From assembly GCA_022729855.1 (NCBI GenBank), contig DZBG01000004.1:1-64000 (forward strand): a DNA stretch of 64,000 nt. Reading direction: 5' to 3'. Both the position numbers and the translations under genes were made by a program. Of this stretch, positions 51,549-60,607 are shown in pieces. Every line of letters starts with the position of its first letter. The stretch's first letter is position 1. The DNA comes from Bdellovibrio sp. (lineage in GTDB: Bacteria; Bdellovibrionota; Bacteriovoracia; Bacteriovoracales; Bacteriovoracaceae). The notes under the pieces are model-generated. The model did no database searches and was not told the DNA's origin. It was given only the letters and a program-made list of their open reading frames with translations.

Positions 51549-52175
51549 ATGGGACAAAAAGTACATCCATATGGCTTTAGATTAGGATATATCAAATCTT
51601 GGCACTCAAATTGGTATGTTAAAAACAATTACGCTACTATCTTCCAGCAAGATCTTGCGATTCGTAAGTATATCGATACGGAGCTTTCAACAGCTTCTAT
51701 CGCTAAGACTGACATCACTAGAACTTCTGACCAGGTAAAAGTTACAGTATATTCGGCTAAGCCGGGTGTAGCTATTGGTAAGAAAGGTACAGGAATCGAG
51801 AAAATTCGTAACGATTTGAAAAAAATCACGAATAGTCCTTTATTTTTCAATATTGCCGAGGTAAAGCGTCCTGACTCTGAAGCAAAACTTATTGCGGAAA
51901 ATATTGCTCAACAACTTGAGAAACGTGTGGCTTTCCGTCGCGCGATGAAAAAGGTGATGACATCAGCATTCCGTTCAGGTGTTAAAGGTATCAAGGTTAA
52001 ATGTTCTGGCCGTTTAGGTGGAGCAGAGATGGCCCGTACTGAAGGATACTCTGAAAGAAAGGTTCCTCTTCATACACTTCGCGCTGATATCGATTACGCT
52101 ACAGCAGAAGCCAAAACTACTTACGGTATTATTGGTGTGAAGTGTTGGGTTTATAAGGGCGAAATTTATAAATAA
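51549..52175 (+). CDS. rpsC: 30S ribosomal protein S3
   Basis: The 208-residue protein contains GQKVHPYGFRLGYIKSWHSNWY, a KH domain (VYSAKPGVAIGKKGTGIEKIRNDL) and the C-domain (SGRLGGAEMARTEGYSERKVPLHTLRADIDY). It lines the mRNA entry path. The C-terminus is short compared with E. coli (233). Confidence 0.98.
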   Translation: MGQKVHPYGFRLGYIKSWHSNWYVKNNYATIFQQDLAIRKYIDTELSTASIAKTDITRTSDQVKVTVYSAKPGVAIGKKGTGIEKIRNDLKKITNSPLFFNIAEVKRPDSEAKLIAENIAQQLEKRVAFRRAMKKVMTSAFRSGVKGIKVKCSGRLGGAEMARTEGYSERKVPLHTLRADIDYATAEAKTTYGIIGVKCWVYKGEIYK

Positions 52176-52197
52176 TTAGAATTGAACAGAGGTCGTT

Positions 52198-52638
52198 ATG
52201 TTAAGTCCTAAAAGAGTAAAATATAGAAAGATGCAGAAAGGTCGTATGACTGGTGCTGCACTTACTGGAAATAAGATTACGTTTGGAGATTACGGTCTTC
52301 AAGCTCTGACTTGTGGTTTTATTACAAACCGCCAGATTGAAGCAGCTCGTATCGCTATTTCTCGTGAGACAAAGCGTGGTGGTAATCTTTGGATCAAAAT
52401 CTTTCCTGATAAGTCACTTACGAAAAAACCTGCAGAGGTTCGTATGGGTAAAGGAAAGGGAGCTCCGGAAGAGTGGGTTGCTGTAATTAAGCCAGGTCGC
52501 GTACTTTTTGAAGTTGGTGGAGTAGAGAAGCCAATTGCAGAAGCAGCACTTCGCCTAGCTAAGTATAAGCTTCCAGTTAGAACGAGAATCGTATCAAAAG
52601 CGGACCTTGAAGTTGAGGCCGCAAAATCTGGTAATTAA
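52198..52638 (+). CDS. rplP: 50S ribosomal protein L16
   Basis: The 146-residue protein has [19 protein letters not shown] and the signature [27 protein letters not shown]. It positions A-site tRNA. Gly and basic residues dominate, as usual. 22 bp after rpsC and 23 bp before rpmC. Confidence 0.98.
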   Translation: MLSPKRVKYRKMQKGRMTGAALTGNKITFGDYGLQALTCGFITNRQIEAARIAISRETKRGGNLWIKIFPDKSLTKKPAEVRMGKGKGAPEEWVAVIKPGRVLFEVGGVEKPIAEAALRLAKYKLPVRTRIVSKADLEVEAAKSGN

Positions 52639-52661
52639 TTACTAGAATAGCAGAGGTAGTT

Positions 52662-52847
52662 ATGTTAAAAAGCAGCGAGATTTCTAACCTTTCATCGAAA
52701 GAGATTAGCGAAAAAGTTTCTAACCTGAAGCTTGAATTTTTTAATACAAAATTCAATAAGCACACAACAGGTGTTGAGAAACCACATAAGCTAAAAGAAA
52801 TCAAAAAAGATATCGCAAGACTTTTGACTGTAAAGAACAGCAAATAA
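52662..52847 (+). CDS. rpmC: 50S ribosomal protein L29
   Basis: The 61-residue helical protein has LSSKEISEKVSNLKLEFFNTKFNK and KEIKKDIARLLTV, the L29 antiparallel helices. It borders the tunnel exit next to L23. Start at ATG 52662 follows AGAGGTAG. Confidence 0.95.
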   Translation: MLKSSEISNLSSKEISEKVSNLKLEFFNTKFNKHTTGVEKPHKLKEIKKDIARLLTVKNSK

Positions 52848-52863
52848 TAATAAGGTGAGCAAC

Positions 52864-53115
52864 ATGAACCAGAAAGAAACGTTTAAAAGAACATTAACTG
52901 GTATAGTTGTGAGTGCAAAATCTTCTAAAACTCTAGTAGTTAAAGTTGACCGTAAAACGATGCACTCCAAGTATAACAAGTTCGTAACAACATCAAAGAA
53001 GTTCCACGCACACGATGAAAAGTCGTTGGCACAAGAGGGGAATACGGTTGAGATCATTGAGTCTCGTCCATATTCAAAGCTCAAGAAGTTTGAACTGCTT
53101 TCGATTGTTAAGTAA
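52864..53115 (+). CDS. rpsQ: 30S ribosomal protein S17
   Basis: The 83-residue OB-fold protein has LTGIVVSAKSSKTLVVKVDRKTMHSKYNKFVTTSKKFHAHDE and SRPYSKLKKFELLSIVK. I start at ATG 52864, which has AAGG 8 bases upstream; a GTG three codons earlier lies on that Shine-Dalgarno and is unlikely. Confidence 0.96.
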   Translation: MNQKETFKRTLTGIVVSAKSSKTLVVKVDRKTMHSKYNKFVTTSKKFHAHDEKSLAQEGNTVEIIESRPYSKLKKFELLSIVK

Positions 53116-53125
53116 GAGGTAGTAT

Positions 53126-53494
53126 ATGATTCAACAACAGACAAACCTAGACGTTGCAGACAACTCAGGTGCAAAAACTGTTCAGTGTATTAAGGTATTA
53201 GGTGGTTCGAAAAGAATGTCAGCTAATATCGGAGATGTAATCGTTGTAGCAGTACAAACGGCTATCTCAGGTGGAAAAGTAAAAAAAGGTGACGTAAAAA
53301 AAGCAGTTATCGTAAGAACTGTTTACCCTGTTAAAAGAGAAGATGGCTCGTACATCAACTTCGATACAAACAGTGTAGTTTTATTAGCCGCAAATAATGA
53401 ACCTATTGGAACTCGTATTTTTGGACCAGTAGCACGCGAACTTAGAAATAAGAATTTTTCTAAAATTTGTTCACTTGCTCACGAAGTGCTGTAA
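53126..53494 (+). CDS. rplN: 50S ribosomal protein L14
   Basis: The 122-residue barrel protein has [30 protein letters not shown] and the closing [22 protein letters not shown]. It lies at the subunit interface and contacts RsfS. It opens the second half (spc-type) of the cluster; GAGGTAG precedes it. Confidence 0.98.
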   Translation: MIQQQTNLDVADNSGAKTVQCIKVLGGSKRMSANIGDVIVVAVQTAISGGKVKKGDVKKAVIVRTVYPVKREDGSYINFDTNSVVLLAANNEPIGTRIFGPVARELRNKNFSKICSLAHEVL

Positions 53495-53520
53495 TCAGCG
53501 AGTTTAAGTAAGAGGAAAGT

Positions 53521-53832
53521 ATGCAAAAGATTAAAGTAAATGACACCGTTGTTGTTCTTGCTGGTAAAGACAAGGATAAACAAGGAAAAGTTAAGACAAT
53601 TAACTTTAAAACAAACCGCGCTCTAGTTGAAGGTGTGAACGTTCTTAAAAAAGCGACAAAACCTTCTCAGCAAAACCCTCAAGGGGGAATTGTTGATCTT
53701 GAGAAAGCAATCCACATTAGCAATATTGCTCTTGTTGATTCTAAAACAGGAAAAGCAACTCGCGTAAAAATTAAAGAAGTTAGTGGTAAGAAAGTTAGAG
53801 TTGCTGCAAAAAGCGGTAACGAAATTAAATAA
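53521..53832 (+). CDS. rplX: 50S ribosomal protein L24
   Basis: The 103-residue protein has a KOW motif (KVNDTVVVLAGKDKDKQGKVKTI) and VNVLKKATKPSQQNPQGGIVDLEKAIHISNIALVD. It starts 50S assembly. 26 bp after rplN. Confidence 0.97.
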   Translation: MQKIKVNDTVVVLAGKDKDKQGKVKTINFKTNRALVEGVNVLKKATKPSQQNPQGGIVDLEKAIHISNIALVDSKTGKATRVKIKEVSGKKVRVAAKSGNEIK

Positions 53833-53845
53833 TTGAGGTCCTGAT

Positions 53846-54388
53846 ATGGCACGCTTAAAAGCTCTGTATGAATCAGAGATAAAAAAACAGATGATGAGCA
53901 AGTACTCATACGGAAACGTTCATCAAATCCCTAAGCTAGAAAAAATCATTGTTAACTGTGTTACTCGTGAAGCAGTTACTAATGGAAAAATCGTAGAATC
54001 AATCGTAGAAGATCTTGCTACTGTAACTGGTCAAAAGCCAGTTGTTGCTAAAGCAAAAAAATCTATCGCTTCATTCAAACTTCGCCAAGGTCAAGCTCTT
54101 GGTGCGTTCGTTACTTTACGTGGCGAGCAAATGTATGAATTCCTAGATCGTTTAATTAACTTTTCTCTTCCTCGCGTAAAAGACTTTCGTGGTCTTTCAC
54201 CTAAAGGATTTGATGGAAAAGGTAACTATACAATGGGTGTTAAAGAGCAAATTATGTTCCCAGAAATTAACTACGATAAAATTGAAAAAGTTCGTGGTAT
54301 GGGGATTAGCTTTGTAACTACTGCTACTAACAATGAAGAAGGCCGCGAAATGCTAAAACTTTTCGGCATGCCTTTCAGAGAAAGATAA
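53846..54388 (+). CDS. rplE: 50S ribosomal protein L5
   Basis: The 180-residue protein shows [17 protein letters not shown], the [30 protein letters not shown] block and [32 protein letters not shown]. It binds 5S rRNA. One family position usually NxGxG is NCVTREA here, a mild variation. 13 bp after rplX. Confidence 0.97.
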   Translation: MARLKALYESEIKKQMMSKYSYGNVHQIPKLEKIIVNCVTREAVTNGKIVESIVEDLATVTGQKPVVAKAKKSIASFKLRQGQALGAFVTLRGEQMYEFLDRLINFSLPRVKDFRGLSPKGFDGKGNYTMGVKEQIMFPEINYDKIEKVRGMGISFVTTATNNEEGREMLKLFGMPFRER

Positions 54389-54401
54389 GAAGGAACATTG
54401 T

Positions 54402-54707
54402 ATGGCTAAATTAAGTACAGTAATTAAAAATAAAAAACGCGAAAAACTAGCAGCAAAATATGCTCCTCTTAGAGCTACGCTTAGAGCTAAAGCAATTGAT
54501 GAGAAACTTTCTGATGAAGAAAGAGATGCAGCAAGAGCTAAGCTTCAAAAGCTACCACGTAACGGTCATCCGAACAGAGTTCGTAATCGTTGTGAGCTAA
54601 CTGGTAGATCAAGAGCCGTGTACAGAGATTTCAAACTGTGCCGTAACAAATTCAGAGAGCTTGCACTTCAGGGATTAATTCCTGGCGTGACAAAAGCTAG
54701 CTGGTAA
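54402..54707 (+). CDS. rpsN: 30S ribosomal protein S14 (long, zinc-independent form)
   Basis: The 101-residue protein is the long form: a helical N-terminal half and the C-terminal [40 protein letters not shown] split by the standard bend. Only two cysteines are found, not the CxxC pairs of the zinc-binding short form. It fits next to S3/S10 in the head. Confidence 0.97.
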   Translation: MAKLSTVIKNKKREKLAAKYAPLRATLRAKAIDEKLSDEERDAARAKLQKLPRNGHPNRVRNRCELTGRSRAVYRDFKLCRNKFRELALQGLIPGVTKASW

Positions 54708-54723
54708 GAAGGAGAACCTATTT

Positions 54724-55107
54724 ATGATGACAGATCCTGTAGCAGATATGCTAACAAGAATCAGAAACGGAAGCAAAGCCGGTCTGGATAAAGTGGATGT
54801 TCCAGCTTCAAAAATCAAAGCTAACATCTGTAAAGTTTTAAAAGAAGAAGGATTTATTAAGTCTTTCAAAATCGTGGCGAAGTCTCCATCTGATATCACT
54901 ATTAAAGTAGGGATCAAGGAAGGCGGAATTGCTGGAATTAAACGTGTTTCGACTCCTGGTCTTCGCGTATACAAGGGCTATACAGATATGCCACGTGTAC
55001 TAAGTGGACTAGGTGTTTCAGTGGTTTCAACATCATCTGGAATTATGTCATCACGTAAAGCTGTCGAGAAAAAACTCGGTGGTGAAATCCTTTGTAACGT
55101 TTGGTAG
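54724..55107 (+). CDS. rpsH: 30S ribosomal protein S8
   Basis: The 127-residue protein has TDPVADMLTRIRNG and the C-terminal signature VSTSSGIMSSRKAVEKKLGGEILCNVW. S8 nucleates the 30S body and in E. coli represses the spc operon. The ATG at 54724 lies 9 bases after GGAG; the next codon is also ATG. Confidence 0.98.
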   Translation: MMTDPVADMLTRIRNGSKAGLDKVDVPASKIKANICKVLKEEGFIKSFKIVAKSPSDITIKVGIKEGGIAGIKRVSTPGLRVYKGYTDMPRVLSGLGVSVVSTSSGIMSSRKAVEKKLGGEILCNVW

Positions 55108-55116
55108 GAGTGAACT

Positions 55117-55656
55117 ATGTCACGTATTGGTAAACAACCGATTAATGTTCCTGACAAAGTTGAAGTAAAACTTTCAGGGAACCACATTGATGTTAAAGGA
55201 CCTAAAGGTCAGTTAACTTATACATTTAAAAATCTAGTAAAGATTGAACACAAAGATAAAGTTCTTAATGTTCTTCCAGCTGATGAGTCAACTAAAGCGA
55301 GAGCTTTCTGGGGTCTTTCTAGAACAATTCTAAGTAATATGGTAAGCGGTGTAACAACTGGTTTCACTAGAACTCTAGAATTCAATGGTGTTGGATACAA
55401 GGCTGCAGTGTCAGGGTCAAACCTTACGCTTAACCTTGGATACTCTCACCCAATTGAATACAAACTTCCACAAGGTGTTGAAGCTAAAGTTGAGAAAAAC
55501 TCAATTCACTTCAGCGGATGTGATAAGGAACTAGTAGGTTTTGTAGCGGCACAAGTACGTTCTTTCCGTGAACCAGAGCCATATAAAGGAAAAGGTCTTA
55601 AGTATTCTGATGAAAAAATCATTAGAAAAGCCGGTAAAACAGGCGCTAAGAAGTAA
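55117..55656 (+). CDS. rplF: 50S ribosomal protein L6
   Basis: The 179-residue protein has SRIGKQPINVPDKVEV at the start and the C-terminal signature YKGKGLKYSDEKIIRKAGKTG. It supports the sarcin-ricin loop base. 9 bp after rpsH. Confidence 0.98.
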   Translation: MSRIGKQPINVPDKVEVKLSGNHIDVKGPKGQLTYTFKNLVKIEHKDKVLNVLPADESTKARAFWGLSRTILSNMVSGVTTGFTRTLEFNGVGYKAAVSGSNLTLNLGYSHPIEYKLPQGVEAKVEKNSIHFSGCDKELVGFVAAQVRSFREPEPYKGKGLKYSDEKIIRKAGKTGAKK

Positions 55657-55669
55657 TAGGTAAAAAATT

Positions 55670-56044
55670 ATGAGAAAAAATCTTGCAAAAATTAAGAATC
55701 CAACTAAAGCGAAAGAAGCTAGAAGAAAGCTTTCAATCCGTAAAAAAGTTATCGGGAGTGCAGATCGTCCACGTCTATGCGTGACTAAATCTAACAAGCA
55801 CCTTCGTGTACAAATCGTAGACGATGCTAAATCAACTACGCTTTTTTCTGTCCAAACTTTTGGAAAAGAAAAAGCTGCTGATCAAGCAAATGCTGACGGA
55901 GCGAAGAAAGTTGGAGCTGCTGTTTCGGGCTTACTTAAGAAGAAAAATATTACTCAAGCCGTTTTCGATCGTAATGGAAAACAGTACACGGGCGTTATTA
56001 AGGCCCTTGCTGACGCCATTAGAGAAAACGGTATTACAATGTAA
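55670..56044 (+). CDS. rplR: 50S ribosomal protein L18
   Basis: The 124-residue protein has the 5S rRNA-binding pattern: RPRLCVTKSNKHLRVQIVDDAKSTTLFSVQT and the ending AVFDRNGKQYTGVIKALADAIRENGI. The basic N-terminal tail is usual. 13 bp before rpsE. Confidence 0.97.
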   Translation: MRKNLAKIKNPTKAKEARRKLSIRKKVIGSADRPRLCVTKSNKHLRVQIVDDAKSTTLFSVQTFGKEKAADQANADGAKKVGAAVSGLLKKKNITQAVFDRNGKQYTGVIKALADAIRENGITM

Positions 56045-56057
56045 TTAAGAGGAAAGT

Positions 56058-56687
56058 ATGAGCGAAGAAACACAAAACGATAATGTAGAAAACACAGAAA
56101 CAGATTCAAAGAAGGGTGGCAAAAAACGTGCCCCTAGACCGAATCAAGATAAGAAACCAGCTAAAGCCCAAGCTTCAGCGGACGGAATGGCAGTAGATCT
56201 TGAAGAAAGAGTTGTTGCAGTAAACCGTGTTGCTAAAGTTGTTAAGGGTGGACGTAGATTTTCATTTGCAGCATTAATTGTTGTTGGTGACAAAAACGGT
56301 AAAGTTGGATACGGATTAGGAAAAGCAAAAGAAGTACCTGATGCTATTCGTAAAGCTGGTCAAAAAGCTTCTAAGCGTATGATCAAAGTATCAATTGAAA
56401 ACGGAACAATCCCTCACGAAATTCTTGGAGAATTTGGTGCCGGTAAAGTTCTTCTTAAACCTGCCGGAGACGGTACAGGGATTAAGGCTGCTGGTGCTTG
56501 TCGTTCAATCCTTGAACTTGCAGGGGTTAAGAACGTACTAACTAAATCTTTACGTGGATCTAATCCACATAACATTGTAAAAGCTACATTTCAGGCTCTT
56601 AAAGGTTTGAGATCGGTTGAAGAAATTGCTACTGCTCGCGGGACTGAAACTAAAGGTTTAAGACTTAAAGCAAAAGCTACAAAATAA
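56058..56687 (+). CDS. rpsE: 30S ribosomal protein S5 with N-terminal extension
   Basis: The 209-residue product has the S5 double-stranded RNA-binding domain ([52 protein letters not shown]) and the C-domain ([33 protein letters not shown]). About 45 residues of charged, disordered sequence (acidic then Lys/Pro/Ala-rich) come before the conserved part, making it longer than the usual ~167. AGAGG precedes the ATG, and no other start with a ribosome-binding site is seen. Confidence 0.96.
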   Translation: MSEETQNDNVENTETDSKKGGKKRAPRPNQDKKPAKAQASADGMAVDLEERVVAVNRVAKVVKGGRRFSFAALIVVGDKNGKVGYGLGKAKEVPDAIRKAGQKASKRMIKVSIENGTIPHEILGEFGAGKVLLKPAGDGTGIKAAGACRSILELAGVKNVLTKSLRGSNPHNIVKATFQALKGLRSVEEIATARGTETKGLRLKAKATK

Positions 56688-56697
56688 TAGGTGACGT

Positions 56698-56877
56698 ATG
56701 AATAAGCAAATTACGCTTAAGCTAATTAAAAGCACAATTGGTTGTACAGATAAACAAAAAGCAACGATTAAGGGCCTTGGTCTTAGAAAAATTAATCACG
56801 TTCGCACACTTGAGAATACTCCTGCTGTTCGCGGAATGATTAAAGCTATGATCCAATGGGTAGAAATCGTTAAATAA
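56698..56877 (+). CDS. rpmD: 50S ribosomal protein L30
   Basis: A 59-residue protein starting MNKQITLKLIKSTIGC, with KATIKGLGLRKINHVRTLENTPAVRGMI, the L30 signature. It is a small 50S surface protein, missing in some bacteria but present here in its normal place between rpsE and rplO. GTGACGT before the ATG is a poor ribosome-binding site; AATAGGTG is slightly upstream. Confidence 0.93.
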   Translation: MNKQITLKLIKSTIGCTDKQKATIKGLGLRKINHVRTLENTPAVRGMIKAMIQWVEIVK

Positions 56878-56894
56878 TTGAGATAGAGGTTGTT

Positions 56895-57347
56895 ATGTTA
56901 ACTCTTAAAAATCTTCAAAGTCCAGGCGCTCATAAAAATATCAAGCGTATTGGCCGCGGTCAGGGTTCTGGCCAAGGTACTCAGGCCGGTAAAGGTCACA
57001 AAGGTCAAAAAGCTAGAAATGGCGGCGGCGCTCGCGCAGGCTTCGAAGGTGGACAAACTCCACTTTATCGTCGTCTTCCGAAGGTCGGATTTAACAATAG
57101 CGTTTTCGCTACTGTTTATGCTGTTATCAACCTTGAAAAACTTGCTGAAAAATTTGATAAAGAGCCTGTTACAAAAGCATCTCTTATCGATAAAGGCTAC
57201 CTAAGTGGTGCAAATAAGCATCTGCCTATTAAAATCCTTGCAAAAGGTGAGTTTAATAAGGCTTTAACTTTCAAAGGTATTGAAAAATTCTCTGCGAAAG
57301 CATTAGAATTGATCAAAAAAGCTGGCGGCTCAGTAGAGAACGCTTAA
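56895..57347 (+). CDS. rplO: 50S ribosomal protein L15
   Basis: The 150-residue protein has the glycine-rich N-terminal tail (IGRGQGSGQGTQAGKGHKGQKARNGGGARAGFEGGQTPLYRRLPKVGF, partly quoted by segments GRGQGSG and GFEGGQTPL) and a globular C-domain. It is needed late in 50S assembly. 22 bp before secY. Confidence 0.96.
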   Translation: MLTLKNLQSPGAHKNIKRIGRGQGSGQGTQAGKGHKGQKARNGGGARAGFEGGQTPLYRRLPKVGFNNSVFATVYAVINLEKLAEKFDKEPVTKASLIDKGYLSGANKHLPIKILAKGEFNKALTFKGIEKFSAKALELIKKAGGSVENA

Positions 57348-57369
57348 TTAAAGCCTGAGGAAGACAAGG

Positions 57370-58686
57370 ATGACGACACTCTCTAAGTTAGAAGAGCTTA
57401 AGAAAAAAGTATTTTTCACTATTTTAATGCTAGGTGTATATAGAGTAGCGACTCAAGTCCCGACACCGGGAATTGATGGTGCTGCTCTACAATCATTCTT
57501 TCAAGGAATGAAGGGTTCAATCTTTAGTGTATTTAATACATTTTCAGGTGGAGCCCTTGAGCGTTTCTCAGTGCTTGCACTTGGGATTATGCCTTATATT
57601 ACTTCATCAATTATTTTCAGTCTCCTCTCATACTCTATCCCTGCATTGGGTGAGTTACAGAAAGAGGGTGACGGACATAAAAAAATCGCTCAATACACTC
57701 GCTACGCAACAGTCCTTCTTTGTTTCTTTCAAGGATACGGACTGTCTGTAGGGCTTGAGAGTATCAAGAGTCCAAACGGCCTTCCTGTGGTTATTGACCC
57801 AGGATATGCTTTCAGATTCTTAACAGTAATTAGCTTAACTGCAGGAACAATGTTCGTAATGTGGTTAGGCGAGCAAATTACTGAGCGTGGAATTGGGAAC
57901 GGTATCAGTTTAATTATCTTTGCTGGTATTGCAGCAGGAATCCCAAGAGGGCTAGGTGATACCCTTAATCTTCTTCAGAATGGTGAGTTAAATGCTGTTA
58001 CACTTTTAGCTGTATTAGCTATCATGCTCGCTTCATTTTGGTTCATCATTTATGTTGAGAGAGGCTTTCGAAAAGTACCTGTTCAGTATGCTAAGCGTGT
58101 AGTGAATAATAGAGTGTTTGGTGGTCAGTCGTCTCACCTTCCAATTAAAGTAAATATTTCTGGTGTTATGCCACCTATTTTTGCTTCAGCACTGCTAGGA
58201 TTTCCAACAACAATTTCTCAGTTCGTGCCACAGAATAGCCCGGCTAAAGTTTACTTCTCTCAAATTGAGCAGTTATTTTACCCTGGTCGTATGCTTTATA
58301 ATTTAACGTTTATTGCACTTATCGTTTTCTTTGCTTACTTCTATTCAACAATTCAGTTTAAAACTGAAGATGTGTCAGAATCACTTAAGAAAAATGGTGG
58401 ATTTATTCCTGGAATTCGTCCAGGTGAGCAAACTGCTCAGTTCTTAGACAATGTAGTTAATAGATTAACTCTTGTTGGTGCGATTTATGTATCGGCGATT
58501 TGCCTTCTCCCAGCAGTTCTTTTTAATTATGCTAAGGTTCCGTTCTATTTTGGTGGTACATCGCTTCTTATTTTAGTTGGTGTTGCGATCGATACAATGG
58601 CCCAAGCAGAAAGTTTCATGATTTCTCAACGTCTAGATACTGCATACAAAGTTAAAGGTAAGTATTCTGGCGCGAAAAGGTTTTAA
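57370..58686 (+). CDS. secY: Preprotein translocase channel SecY
   Basis: The 438-residue membrane protein has ten predicted helices. Signatures include GGALERFSVLALGIMPYITSSII, the plug region (IDGAALQSFFQGMKG), GEQITERGIGNGISLIIFAGI and the conserved cytoplasmic loop RRVPVQYAKR-type FRKVPVQYAKRVV. The last cytoplasmic loop GIRPGEQTAQFLDNVVNRLT is present. It is the export channel for Sec-dependent proteins including FlgI, FlgH and the protease found in this window. AGGAAGACAAGG precedes the ATG. Confidence 0.98.
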   Translation: MTTLSKLEELKKKVFFTILMLGVYRVATQVPTPGIDGAALQSFFQGMKGSIFSVFNTFSGGALERFSVLALGIMPYITSSIIFSLLSYSIPALGELQKEGDGHKKIAQYTRYATVLLCFFQGYGLSVGLESIKSPNGLPVVIDPGYAFRFLTVISLTAGTMFVMWLGEQITERGIGNGISLIIFAGIAAGIPRGLGDTLNLLQNGELNAVTLLAVLAIMLASFWFIIYVERGFRKVPVQYAKRVVNNRVFGGQSSHLPIKVNISGVMPPIFASALLGFPTTISQFVPQNSPAKVYFSQIEQLFYPGRMLYNLTFIALIVFFAYFYSTIQFKTEDVSESLKKNGGFIPGIRPGEQTAQFLDNVVNRLTLVGAIYVSAICLLPAVLFNYAKVPFYFGGTSLLILVGVAIDTMAQAESFMISQRLDTAYKVKGKYSGAKRF

Positions 58687-58689
58687 TCA

Positions 58690-59325
58690 ATGAAATCACA
58701 TTTGATTTTCATTGGAGCACCGGGATCAGGAAAGGGAACACAGGCAGCAAGGCTTGTTAGTTTAAAAGGCCTAAAGCAAGTTTCCACAGGCGATTTACTG
58801 AGAGGTGAAATCGCTAAGGGAACTAAGCTTGGCGAAGAAGTAAAATCAGTTATGGATACAGGGAACCTTGTATCAGATGATCTGGTTGTAAGATTACTTC
58901 AAGCAAATATTAATTTAGAATCTGAGCAATATATATTTGATGGATACCCTAGAAACCTTGCTCAAGCTCAAACGCTTGATAAAGAGGTTTTAAAAGGTGT
59001 GAAGGCCACGGCAGTATTTTTTGATATCGATCAAAAGAAACTTATTGAGCGCCTAACTAATCGTCGTACATGCAAAGATTGTACTAGTATTTATAATTTA
59101 ATTTCTAAGAAGCCTAAGATAGAAGGCGTATGTGATAAATGCGGCGGTACCAACTTGGTACAAAGAGCCGACGATAAAGAAGATGTCATCAAAAACCGCC
59201 TTGAAGTATTTCAAAAGACGGTTGACCCAGTGCTTGATTACTATAAGCAGTCTAATAGGCTAGTAATAGTAAACGCAGACAGCTCGGAAGATGAGATCTT
59301 TAGCAAAATTTCGTCAATTTTGTGA
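58690..59325 (+). CDS. adk: Adenylate kinase, zinc-lid type
   Basis: The 211-residue enzyme has the P-loop GAPGSGKGTQ (residues 9-18), FDGYPRN for AMP binding, and a long lid with four cysteines (C128, C131, C148, C151) in CKDC and CDKC pairs that bind zinc. It turns AMP and ATP into two ADP. It begins 3 bp after secY, the typical place, without its own promoter visible. Confidence 0.97.
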   Translation: MKSHLIFIGAPGSGKGTQAARLVSLKGLKQVSTGDLLRGEIAKGTKLGEEVKSVMDTGNLVSDDLVVRLLQANINLESEQYIFDGYPRNLAQAQTLDKEVLKGVKATAVFFDIDQKKLIERLTNRRTCKDCTSIYNLISKKPKIEGVCDKCGGTNLVQRADDKEDVIKNRLEVFQKTVDPVLDYYKQSNRLVIVNADSSEDEIFSKISSIL

Positions 59326-59346
59326 CGTTTTAGTTTAGAAAAGACA

Positions 59347-59375
59347 TTGTCTAATAGATTTTATTTTTATATAAG
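59347..59375 (+). promoter_or_regulatory. Promoter-like site before infA
   Basis: TTGTCT and TATAAG are 17 bases apart in the 78-base adk-infA gap, about 30 bases before the infA start. It could add transcription of infA-rpmJ-rpsM-rpsK-rpoA-rplQ. Confidence 0.45.
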
Positions 59376-59403
59376 GTCACTTACTTTTTTTGGAATTTTA
59401 AAA

Positions 59404-59628
59404 ATGGCAGAATCTGCGGACACGATTGAAGTGGAAGGCGAAGTTGTTGAACTCCTTCCCAATACTCGATTTAGAGTAAAAATCCCTAACGGGCATATTG
59501 TTTTGGCCCACATTAGTGGAAAAATGAGAATGAATTTTATCAAGATCCTACCTGGAGATAAGGTGGTGGTCGAAATAAGTAAATATGACCTAGATAAAGG
59601 TCGAATAATTTTTAGAAGCAAGGGTTAA
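59404..59628 (+). CDS. infA: Translation initiation factor IF-1
   Basis: The 74-residue OB-fold protein has [58 protein letters not shown], the family core. It binds the 30S A site during initiation. I start at ATG 59404 because the upstream in-frame extension of 19 residues is hydrophobic and absent from the family; the ribosome-binding site (GGAA 10 bases before) is weak. Confidence 0.96.
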   Translation: MAESADTIEVEGEVVELLPNTRFRVKIPNGHIVLAHISGKMRMNFIKILPGDKVVVEISKYDLDKGRIIFRSKG

Positions 59629-59630
59629 TC

Positions 59631-59747
59631 ATGAAAGTAAGATCATCGGTGAAAAACATTTGTAAAGACTGCAAAGTTGTAAAACGCAAAGGTGTTTTAA
59701 GAGTAATTTGTAAAACAAATCCAAAACATAAGCAAAAACAAGGCTAG
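59631..59747 (+). CDS. rpmJ: 50S ribosomal protein L36
   Basis: A 38-residue zinc-ribbon protein: [14 protein letters not shown] at the start and [15 protein letters not shown] at the end, with the C-C-C-H zinc set (C11, C14, C27, H33). The ATG is 2 bases after the infA stop, with AAGGG inside the infA end as ribosome-binding site. This is the zinc (C+) form. Confidence 0.95.
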   Translation: MKVRSSVKNICKDCKVVKRKGVLRVICKTNPKHKQKQG

Positions 59748-59759
59748 TAGGGGAATATT

Positions 59760-60140
59760 ATGGCACGTTTATTAGGTGTAGATTTACCTCGTAATAAAGT
59801 AATGAGAGTAGCACTCCGTTCACTTTATGGCGTAGGTCCAAAAGTAGCAGTAGACGTTCTTGCGAAAGCAGGAATCGATCCACTAAAAAGTTCAAATGAC
59901 ATTACTGAAGAAGAAGTTCAGTTAATTCGTTCATGTTTAGAAGCTTATTCAGTTGAAGGTGATCTTCGTCGTGAAGTTGGCCTAAATATTAAGCGTCTTA
60001 AAGATCTTGGTTGTTATCGTGGAATTCGTCACCGTAAAGGACTTCCTGTACGTGGACAAAGAACACATACAAACGCTCGTACGCGTAAGGGCCCTGCTGT
60101 TGCAATCGCAGGAAAAAAATCAATTAAGGCGATGAAATAA
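59760..60140 (+). CDS. rpsM: 30S ribosomal protein S13
   Basis: The 126-residue protein has [25 protein letters not shown] and the signature [27 protein letters not shown]. It bridges to the 50S subunit. Starts the alpha-operon genes; GGGGAATATT precedes. Confidence 0.97.
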   Translation: MARLLGVDLPRNKVMRVALRSLYGVGPKVAVDVLAKAGIDPLKSSNDITEEEVQLIRSCLEAYSVEGDLRREVGLNIKRLKDLGCYRGIRHRKGLPVRGQRTHTNARTRKGPAVAIAGKKSIKAMK

Positions 60141-60156
60141 TTTAAGGTAGGAACAT

Positions 60157-60570
60157 ATGGCAGTTACAAATCAACAGTCGTCAGCAAAAAATGCTAAGAC
60201 AACTAAGAAAAAAGCTAAGAAAAATATCTCACATGGTACGTGTCACATTCACGCATCTTTCAACAACACAATCGTAACGATTTCTGATGTTGATGGAAAT
60301 GCTGTTGCTTGGGCCTCTGCTGGTGGACTAGGTTTCCGTGGTTCTAAAAAATCAACTCCGTTTGCTGCTCAGGTAGCATCTCAGGAAGCTGCTAAAAAAG
60401 CTGCTGAGCACGGACTTTCTTCAGTGGAAGTAAAAGTTAAAGGTCCTGGAGCTGGACGTGAGAACGCTATTCGCGCTCTTCTAGCTGCTGGTCTTCGTAT
60501 TACTTCTGTAGCCGACAAATCACCAATGCCACACAATGGCTGTCGCGCTCCGAAAAGAAGAAGAGTGTAA
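60157..60570 (+). CDS. rpsK: 30S ribosomal protein S11
   Basis: The 137-residue protein has [14 protein letters not shown]-like [43 protein letters not shown] and the ending [16 protein letters not shown]. It forms the platform. rpsD, normally next, is absent: rpoA follows after 37 bp. Confidence 0.98.
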   Translation: MAVTNQQSSAKNAKTTKKKAKKNISHGTCHIHASFNNTIVTISDVDGNAVAWASAGGLGFRGSKKSTPFAAQVASQEAAKKAAEHGLSSVEVKVKGPGAGRENAIRALLAAGLRITSVADKSPMPHNGCRAPKRRRV

Positions 60571-60607
60571 TCTAAAACTGATTTTTTACGAATAGGGAGT
60601 GTAATTG

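Noticed and set aside
59347-59403. A 19-residue hydrophobic extension of IF-1
   Set aside because: It covers the predicted promoter and gives a non-family N-terminus; ATG 59404 gives standard length.
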